Assembly: GCA_024195265.1 (NCBI GenBank)
Contig: JAJLRJ010000001.1
Coordinates: 53,958,202 to 54,022,201 of the forward strand
Reading direction: 5' to 3'
Source: Dendrophyllia cribrosa
Taxonomy: Eukaryota; Cnidaria; Anthozoa; Scleractinia; Dendrophylliidae
Length of the DNA stretch: 64,000 nt
Shown: positions 56,558 through 64,000 of the stretch, one piece after another
Layout of the letters: every line of letters begins with the position of its first letter
Position numbering within the stretch: the stretch's first letter is position 1
The notes under the pieces: model-generated
Database searches by the model: none
What the model was told of the DNA's origin: nothing
Seen by the model: the letters and a program-made list of their open reading frames with translations, nothing else
Position numbers and translations under genes: made by a program

Positions 56558-59500
56558 ATGAGATTAAGCACAGCAACAATCGTTTATGCGACGATATTCG
56601 CTTCGATATGCGTTTTCAGCCAAGGTAAGCGATACACTGAATAGCTGCCATTCTGTTATTGAGAGTTTTGGGTGCTTTATGTTGCAATCAATATTTTGAT
56701 ACACGAGTGCAGTGCGGGATATCTGCTTTAAAAACGCTCGAATTTGAAGTCGAGCAAGTGACATAGATCCCGGGCTGAATATCATTAGTTACAAGAACGG
56801 GAAATATATAGTGTAGTTTGGTTATTATTTCTAAATTATTTAAGAATCGACTTGTTATTAATACAACTGCCTGCAGCCAACTATTATATTGATAAGTCGC
56901 AGAGAAAGTTCTAGCAATGCGAAGATTTTGACCTACCCTACTCACAAAAATTCCAAAATGTTCTGGGGGACAGTGGATCAACACCCCGTCAACACATGAC
57001 GCGATTTAGTTTTAAGTCGATACTGTTGACGATATATCTATAGTGCTTGACGTTTTCAATAATTTTGTGGTTGAAGAACGTATGGAGTTCATGCCAGCTT
57101 ACAAAATTGGTGGTTTTCAAGTGTTGAATATTTAATATATAGTAAATTGCGATTGTAAATTCTAAGGTAACCAAAATTTATTTGACAACTTATAGCGATC
57201 TGTTTAGATAACTATTGTACATTACAAGATATTGCACGATTTCGCAAACGAGATTCAAGAGAGAGTGAATCTTAGTGATTGGAAGCTGAAAACGAACACA
57301 AAATGGCTGGAAGGCAAACGTGCTGGGAGTCAGACACATTTAACCCTGGATACAATCTAGCTATAGCCTGCGTGCTTTGCTTCGCGCGGAAAAAGGACGT
57401 ATATACGATAAAGAAACGGCGTTACCGGCAGACGTCCTTTTTCCGCGTCAGGAAACAAAGGAAATGGGGGACGTCTGGACGCAGGTTAGCGACAACCTTA
57501 CTCGATCTTATTTTATCCAATCACCATAATCATTGCCAACTATAGAGGAGAACTAATGTAAGCCCAATTAATGAGACAACAATTTATTAAGTGGATTAGC
57601 GTTATTGAACATGTTTGGAGAAAGATAGGCTCAAAGTGTACATAAGAATCAAAAGAACATCGTCGTATTCGATCATTATGAGCTGTTCTGTAAATAACTG
57701 CAGGTTTTAAAAAGAAACGAATCCTTCATATTTATACCGGTCTTTCAGCGGAAAGGAGGCAAGAATGTGACCACTTCAACCTTTTAATAATCATATTCTA
57801 TCGACCGCATAACAGGTCAAAACTACACACACGATTTTGTTTTAAGCTGACAAAACAATGTAGTGCGTTATCATGCACTGGCGTTATTCCGGCTGGCGAA
57901 AACCGAACTGGTTTCAGTGATTCGCTCTGACGAAGTGCTAGCGCTCGAAACGTCAGTTTTTGAACATTTTTATGACGACCAATTTACCTTATGAACTCTG
58001 TTGATAAAACGGCAAATTTCACTTCCCCACGGACGTGTGTGACACAGTACCAGAGTTTCTTTATTCATTCATGGTTTCAGTGCTTTGTTTTCCTAATGGC
58101 AGCGCCGATAAAGATGAATAACATCTCTGTGTTTGGCCTTACATGATCAATATAAATGATAGCGCCGTTTAAAGTAGGGCAGAATTTATTGGCCAGTTTA
58201 ATACAAGTTTGGAAAGCTAGGACTGAAGAATTCGAAAGGCGCTGTAAAAACTAATTATTGTTGCTCTCGATGCTGTTTACCTTAATCTTTTCCCAACGGA
58301 TTCAAAAACAATCGATTAACGGCCTCCCTTTGAAACAATTTTCTGCTTGGCGATATTATGGAAATATCAGTTGCTTGAATTGCTTCAATTATACTGCAGC
58401 ATAAGGGAATTACGCCACTGAAGCGGTGCCACACCTCTTTTTAACAAGTCGGTGTACACCGAACCAACTATGTTTTCATGGATTGAAATCAAGTGCAAAC
58501 ATAGCCTTCGAATTCCTTTTCTCTTTTTACAGCAGTAACTGATAACGCACTTCTATTTTTGTACAGCATAGGCGGATTATTAATGCCGATTGTTCAATGA
58601 GCCGTATTTATTTTGACTAAAACATGTCGATCTGATGTAAATCGGCAAAATCAAGCACACGTTTTGAGATTAAAAAAAAAGCCACGGGAAATCTGTTGTA
58701 TATAGTTTCTGGCCGTTTTGTTCTACCAGTCAGGACGGTACAACACGTTATTCAAAAAGAATTCTGGGCGAGATTTGAATCACACAAACACACCAAAAGA
58801 ATGTTTTCACAGGAAACGGGCCACTTGAACAGCTTGAACGCTCAATGCCTCCAAGATCCTCCAAGAATGAGAAACGAAGACATGTCTTTAACGTCAATCT
58901 TGGTTTATTTTTATTTATTTTACTTTTAAAATTCCCCAAAGAGCAACTCATGGCAGGCGCCGGTGCATAACCCGTATATTATACTGTAGCGCGCACACGA
59001 TTCAAATGCCGGGACATCGAGTGGTACAAATTGCAAAGTTTACTGACGGGCCCGAGCAGAACCTTTTCGAAAACGGCAATGTTTTTTACTGAATGTCAAG
59101 TGATTTATCAGATTTCCGGCTCTGGAGAACTTAATATAATCTGTTCTTAACGATTTCTGCAAGACACATGGAAAGAACTTAAAAAAGGCCTTATGTTTTC
59201 ACTTTGAAACTATTTCCATCCGTCCCTAGGTAAAACAAATTTATTATATCGATATCAATGATAGTTTCAGTGCACTTTGGACTTCTGAAATTTCTGCCTC
59301 AGTCGGTATTGCTGAAATCTTCGCGAGGTTCATACTCATTATTTCAAGAATCGGATCCCTGTGCAGGCCGCTGTGCTCTGAGATAATGATTCTGTGGAGT
59401 CTTGGAGGATGAAACCCAAAAGTGCATATATGACCATTAAAATGTAAGCAATTCAGCAGTATACTTTTATTTCCATGCTGTTTATTATGCTGTACAAGGT

Positions 59501-62500
59501 GGTTCAAACTGGAGACTGTGGATGAAATCCTAAAGTGTGACCATTCAATGACAGCTACTGAGAAGTACTTTCCTGTGGTACTGTTTATTATGCTGTATAA
59601 GGTGATTCTATATTTTGAATCTGTGGATGAAATCCTGAAGTGTGACCATTCAAATGAAAGCTGCCGAGCAGTACTTTCCAGTGGTGCTGTTTATTATGCT
59701 GCCGTATGAGGTGGTTCTATCTTTTGAGCCTGTGGATGAAATCCTAAAGTGTGACCATTCAAATGAAAGTTACTGAGCAGTACTTTCTTGCGGTACTGTT
59801 TATCATGCTGTAAAAGGTAGTTCTATCTTTTGAGTCTGGATGAAATCCTGAAGTGTGACCATTCAAATGAAAGCTACTGAGCAGTACTTTCCTGTGGTAC
59901 TGTTTATTATGCTGTACAAGGTGGCTCTAACTTTTGAGTCTGTGGATGAAATCCTGAAGTGTGACCATTCAAATGAAAGCTACGGAGCAGTACTTTCTTG
60001 CGGTACTGTTTATCATGCTGTAAAAGGTAGTTCTATCTTTTGAGTCTGGATGAAATCCTGAAGTGTGACCATTCAAATGAAAGCTACTGAGCAGTACTTT
60101 CCTGTGGTACTGTTTATTATGCTGTACAAGGTGGTTCTAACTTTTGAGTCTGTGGATGAAATCCTGAAGTGTGACCATTCAAATGAAAGCTACTGAGCAG
60201 TACTTTCTTGTGGTACTGTTTATTATGCTGTAAAAGGTAGTTCTATCTTTTGAGTCTGTGGATGAAATCCTGAAGTGTGACCATTCAAATGAAAGCTACT
60301 GAGCAGTACTTTCTTGTGGTACTGTTTATCATGCTGTAAAAGGTAGTTCTATCTTTTGAGTCTGGATGAAATCCTGAAGTGTGACCATTCAAATGAAAGC
60401 TATTGAGCAGTACTTTCTTGTGGTACTGTTTATTATGCTGTAAAAGGTGGTTCTATCTTTTGAGTCTGTGGATGAAATCCTGAAGTGTGACCATTCAAAT
60501 GAAAGCTACTGAGCAGTACTTTCTTGTGGTACTGTTTATTATGCTGTAAAAGGTAGTTCTATATTTTGAGTCTGTGGATGAAATCCTAAAGTGTGACCAT
60601 TCAAATGAAAGCTACTGAGCAGTACTTTCTTGCGGTACTGTTTATCATGCTGTAAAAGGTAGTTCTATCTTTTGAGTCTGGATGAAATCCTGAAGTGTGA
60701 CCATTCAAATGAAAGCTACTGAGCAGTACTTTCTTGTGGTACTGTTTGTTATTCTGTATGAGGTGGTTCTATCTTTTGAGTCTGTGGATGAAATCCTGAA
60801 GTGTGACCATTCAAATGAAAGCTACTGAGCAGTACTTTCTTGTGGTACTGTTTGTTATGCTGTATGAGGTGGTTCTATCTTTTGAGTCTGTGGATGAAAT
60901 CCTGAAGTGTGACCATTCAAATGAAAGCTACTGAGCAGTACTTTCTTGTGGTACTGTTTGTTATGCTGTATGAGGTGGTTCTATCTTTTGAGTCTGTGGA
61001 TAAAATCCTGAAGTGTGACCATTCAACTGGAAAGCTACTGAGTAGTATTCTCTCCCGTGGTGCTGTACTGCGTTATACAAGGTGTCTTTGACTTTTGAGT
61101 CTGGGTAAAACAAAAGCCCGAGCAGTACTTTCCTGTGGTGCTGTTTATTATGCTGTACGAGTCTCGTGTACGAAATACTAGAGTGTGACCATTGATTCAA
61201 ATAATAGCTACTGAGCAGAACTTCCCTGTGGTGCTGTTTATTATGCTGCACAAGGACTACAAGGTGGCTCTAGGTTTCCTTTGGTGCTGTTAATTAGGCT
61301 GTACAAGGTGGCCCTAAGTTTAAAGTATGAGGTAGAAACTACTAAAGTGTGACCAGGGTCCCGTTTCTCGAAAGTCCCGATAACTTTTCGGTCCCGGAAG
61401 GTAGCTTTCCGGGCCGGAAAAGTTATCGGGTTTTCGAGAAACGGGTCCCAGTGCAGTTACTTGGTCACAACTGCATGTGCCAAACTGTTTGGAAGCTATT
61501 TACAGTGATAAATAGTTCCTTCTTTAAATCCCGTTTAATTCACGCGGTTTAACTGATCAATCTTGCACAGAACTCAACATTAAATCAGGTAGGCGGGTTG
61601 ACAAGCATTGGCTCTTGTAATTCCTTTGCCTTATTCATGAAAACTCGTTAAAGTTTACCCAATCCACTAAATATTCGCAATATTGGACAGTTCATTAATC
61701 AAGCATCGGGTTCTTTCGATTAGTGAATAAATCAATTAATTAATAACATAATTTAAATAAATAAATATATAAATAAATATATAAATAAATAGATAGGGAA
61801 ATTTTTTGATCATACGACTGATTAAAAAAATCGGAAGACCGCGTAGCGGGGGTCCGATCAGTTAATCACGAGTATGATTACAGACAGAATTGGACGACCC
61901 AAAGTCCTATTAGCAATTAATCATAACCATTACGATTTTATTTCCGAGAACAAATCAACATGCAAAAAAAAAAATGAGAAGAAATTCAAGAAAGTAGCTT
62001 GAAGAAAGACTTTTTATCAATTGAAAGCGTTAAATTAAATACAATTATTTATCCCTGCAAAACTGGCTTTGTAATTTGATCATGTGATTAGTTCATTCAG
62101 GAGCCCATGCTCCTGGTTCATTTGATTGGCTCATGAAACTGTCCAATTGCATTGTCCGATTAGACATTTAAGGAAATTGTAATAGTTATTTTCATTTCAT
62201 TTTTTTATTCATTTATTTGTTTTCTCCAAACCTTTACAGATGATAATAATTGAATTAAGTCACATTATATACACCTTATTCATAAATGGCGACCGATTCA
62301 TGATTCTTTTATATCTATGTTAATTAGCCTCACTGGCCTCATTTTAGAGTATAAGTTCTTTTGAATTTTTCACATGCTAACGAGGCCAGTGAGGCTAATT
62401 AAAATAAATACAAAAGAATAATAAATCGGCCGCCATTTATGAATAAGGTGAAGAAGGAGAGGAGAGGGGCACGTCTAGATAAACTAATATTGTGCCCCCC

Positions 62501-63241
62501 TAAAGTTATATAAGTATAAACAAAAAACTTGTAATAGTTATGATTAATGGTCGAATACAGATAATAATAGATGCACAGAAGATTACAACGAACTATTAAT
62601 CATGAAGGAATGTAGTACACCTTAAGTTGTTCGGACTATGAAACTTTCAGACGCTCAGTATTGTTCGAAAATTAAACGTACGAGAATTTTCGACGTTAAA
62701 TTGAGTATTGTGTTCTTTTGTTGCAGTGTTCAGTGATGACTTGTACTGCTTCTCATGCTTTGGATTCAATAATGATGACCCCAAAAAGTGTGAAAGTTAT
62801 GAGCGCGGTAACTTGTATGTTCGGAAATGTACAACCAATTCATCTGAACTGCCTCGTTGCATAAAGTACACCGCTGATTACATAGTACCGCAGATGCACG
62901 GAAATAGACTGGTGGAGGACACCATTAAAGTACACGGTGTCCACTGCGGAACGTCACGACAGTGCTTCAGGAACGATTGTCCAAACTTCTGGCCGAATGA
63001 TGTTAAAGCCAAGAACTGCAAAGTGCAATGCTGTGATCCGCGAAAGTCTACTTGCCCGCCCGACTTCCCCATGCCAAATGATGATCTCATTAGGCAGTAC
63101 AACAACAAGAAAAAGGCAGAAGAGAGTGGAAAGTCTCGTCAGGCTGTGGCTGGGCAAAGAAGCAGTGACGCGGCTACAATTGGTTGGTCTGTGATGCTCC
63201 ACGCCGTGAGTTTTGCTATATTTGGATGGTTTAAGTTGTGA
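56558..63241 (+). CDS. Ly6/uPAR-domain protein, secreted and probably GPI-anchored
   Basis: Exon 1 (56558-56624) encodes the signal peptide; exon 2 (62727-63241) the mature protein, joined CAAG/gtaagc to ttgttgcag/TGTT in phase 1, for 193 residues. The mature part carries twelve cysteines (30, 33, 44, 57, 67, 96, 102, 107, 120, 124, 125, 132). LYCFSC near the start and NCKVQCCDP near the end match the first and last Cys blocks of the three-finger LU fold, but the usual final CN is not seen. N60 (NSS) is a glycosylation site. A charged linker leads to a C-terminal hydrophobic tail (about 175-193) preceded by small residues (SSDAAT), as for GPI attachment. LU proteins act at the cell surface or as ligands; no specific partner can be inferred. 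The 6.1-kb intron is filled by repeats. CATATAA at about 56478 could be a TATA element. Confidence 0.8.
57364..57488. repeat. Foldback repeat
   Basis: CGCGCGGAAAAAGGACGT at 57383 and ACGTCCTTTTTCCGCGT at 57432-57448 are inverted; outer TAGCCTGCG and CGCAGGTTA also pair. Located in the LU gene intron. Confidence 0.65.
57927..57956 (+). ncRNA. Hammerhead-ribozyme-like motif, Penelope-type
   Basis: CTGACGA, a short pairing segment AGTGC-TA-GCGCT, then GAAACGTCAG reproduces the CUGANGA … GAAA order of hammerhead cores. Minimal hammerheads of this style are known from the terminal repeats of Penelope-like elements. One extra base lies between stem II and GAAA, so activity is doubtful. The downstream ATGAACTCTGTTGATAAAAC also has the look of a Penelope terminal repeat. 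Confidence 0.4.
59470..61330 (+). repeat. Tandem array of ~15 units of 103-107 bp
   Basis: The unit runs TTTTGAGTCTGTGGATGAAA … GTGACCATTCAAATGAAAGC … GAGCAGTACTTTCTTGTGG then TACTGTTTATTATGCTG. I count fifteen good copies plus degenerate ones at the right end. A variant lacking four bases (GAGTCTGGATG) recurs in several copies. The unit is the core of the 'ACTCCCA' MITE found in CEP152 introns. It lies in the LU gene intron. Frames through it are repeat artefacts. Confidence 0.9.
61354..61451. mobile_element. 98-bp near-perfect palindromic MITE
   Basis: GGGTCCCGTTTCTCGAAAGT then CCCGATAACTTTTCGG pairs with CCGGAAAAGTTATCGGG … TTTCGAGAAACGGGTCCC. It is inserted at the right edge of the degenerate array copies. 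Confidence 0.8.
61452..62271. other. Intronic AT-rich region
   Basis: Contains an (ATAAATA)n-like run at about 61751-61795 and a foldback around 61806-61880 (ATCATACGACTGATTAA against TTAATCACGAGTATGAT). No coding signal. Confidence 0.45.
62272..62450. mobile_element. 179-bp foldback MITE
   Basis: CACCTTATTCATAAATGGCG at the left and CGCCATTTATGAATAAGGTG at the right are perfect 20-bp inverted ends; TTAATTAGCCTCACTGGCCT and its complement form an inner pair. It ends about 280 bases before LU exon 2. Confidence 0.85.
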
Positions 63242-63690
63242 ATCCTGTAATTTGTAGCTGATTCAATTTTCTGTTGACGGCTCTTACTACCCCGAAGGTT
63301 TATTTACAGAGCAGAGAAAGAAAGATCCCGATAAAAAGTGGAACGGGACGGCTCGGTTAAATTCTGGTCATTTCTGTGCTTTTGCCGAGAACGTATATAA
63401 TGAAGATTACAATACTCGTGTAGGGACCTCGTCTGTTTTTTTTTGTACATACTATAGCGGATAGATCTAAACGCCAAATACTATACTAGTTTGTCATCAA
63501 AGCCCTCTGAGAGTAAAATAACTGGCTTTTTGTATAAACTATAAACGACTATCTTGATTGATGGTTTTTGTGTTGCCTCAGCCTGGATAAGTTGGCACCC
63601 GTTGATAATGATGTCATTGTTTTCCTGCGGCCGACTAAGATATTCTCTAAAGTAAAAAGGTTTAAACCTTTTAGAAAAGTGTCAATGTCA
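63242..63690. other. 3' flank of the LU gene
   Basis: Probable 3' UTR and downstream sequence. No second gene is seen. A palindrome AAAAGGTTTAAACCTTTT lies at 63656-63673. Confidence 0.4.
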
Positions 63691-63704
63691 TTTAAAACAG
63701 AAAC

Positions 63705-63728
63705 GTTTCGGGCTGAGCCCTTCTTCAG
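63705..63728 (-). ncRNA. Second hammerhead-like motif
   Basis: On the minus strand CTGAAGA, then A, then the hairpin GGGC-TCA-GCCC, then GAAAC. Order matches a minimal hammerhead core with one bulged base. Flanking CATTTTTAAA and TTTAAATG could supply part of stem I. The closeness of a Penelope-type protein fragment supports a Penelope origin. Confidence 0.4.
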
Positions 63729-63850
63729 TGTGATTTAAAAATGTGTACCACGACATTAAAAAAAACTTCAAAGTGAGCGCGTGCACGTTGAATGCGCGCG
63801 CCATTCAGTTACATACACACAAAAAAACTCGGTCACAAAAAATTAAAATT

Positions 63851-64000
63851 AATGTTCAGTCCGCTCGGTCTGAGCGTGCCAAGCTTCTTCGTAACCGATC
63901 TCCAGGGTTTCCCGTAGCTGAACACTTCAACTCAACTACACACTCGCTCGATGACGTCATGATCTGCGGCGTCGAGCGTTGTTTCGGCAGCAACACCAGC
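63851..64000 (+). pseudogene. Penelope-like GIY-YIG endonuclease fragment (runs off window)
   Basis: An open frame reads SARSERAKLLRNRSPGFPVA then EHFNSTTHSLDDVMICGV and RCFGSNTS. The PVAEHFN-x-HS-x-DD-V … GSN block is typical of the GIY-YIG nuclease at the C-terminus of Penelope-like reverse transcriptases. No upstream reverse transcriptase is present in the window and the nearby hammerhead-like motif is on the opposite strand, so it is probably a fragment. Its continuation lies beyond position 64000. Confidence 0.5.

Noticed and set aside
59518..61091. Frames of about 60 codons within the tandem array
   Set aside because: Repeat artefacts, periodically interrupted by stops in the unit.

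Overview
The window is eukaryotic DNA: spliced genes with GT-AG introns, long AT-rich noncoding stretches and many short inverted-repeat transposons. The host genes (a CEP152-type centriole protein, a p24/TMED cargo receptor, a small Ly6/uPAR-domain surface protein) and the repeat types suggest a cnidarian, probably an anthozoan such as a stony coral. That assignment is inference from gene and repeat style, not from a marker gene.

Layout. 1-6.3 kb is mostly noncoding, with a LINE 3' tail, several foldback elements (one with a tRNA-like core) and the last exon of an unrecognised multi-pass membrane protein on the minus strand (4222-5136). 6333-14123 is one large DNA transposon: terminal inverted repeats of about 700 bp, a 3-bp ACT target duplication, and a three-exon gene. 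The gene encodes duplicated zinc-knuckle-like modules, a DDE/RNase H-like transposase core, an XPG/FEN1-like nuclease and a C-terminal CXC domain that is cut off by one in-frame TAG. It best fits the Academ superfamily. 14.1-21.5 kb is intergenic, with two degraded LINE ends, a hAT-type MITE inside one of them, and a 678-bp TIR element with a 7-bp target duplication.

Host core. TMED (minus, 21582-25931, 3 exons, 209 aa) and CEP152 (plus, 26331-52166, 27 exons, 1915 aa) lie head to head about 400 bp apart, probably sharing a promoter region. My exon chain for CEP152 keeps frame throughout. Its introns hold at least a dozen short mobile elements, a pyrimidine-rich tract, a (TACC)n microsatellite and foldback clusters. 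The central coiled coil carries a tryptophan repeat with a 23-residue period.

Right end. 52.2-56.5 kb holds the probable CEP152 3' UTR, a tRNA-like module between 20-bp inverted repeats, and a LINE end. A two-exon gene for a secreted, probably GPI-anchored Ly6/uPAR-domain protein spans 56558-63241; its 6.1-kb intron contains a tandem array of about 15 units of 103-107 bp related to a MITE that also occurs in CEP152 introns. The last part of the window has hammerhead-ribozyme-like motifs and the start of a Penelope-like GIY-YIG endonuclease fragment running off the right edge.

The most interesting items are the nuclease-bearing transposon, the CEP152 23-residue Trp repeat, the repeated conversion of MITE interiors into tandem arrays, and tRNA-like modules enclosed by inverted repeats.
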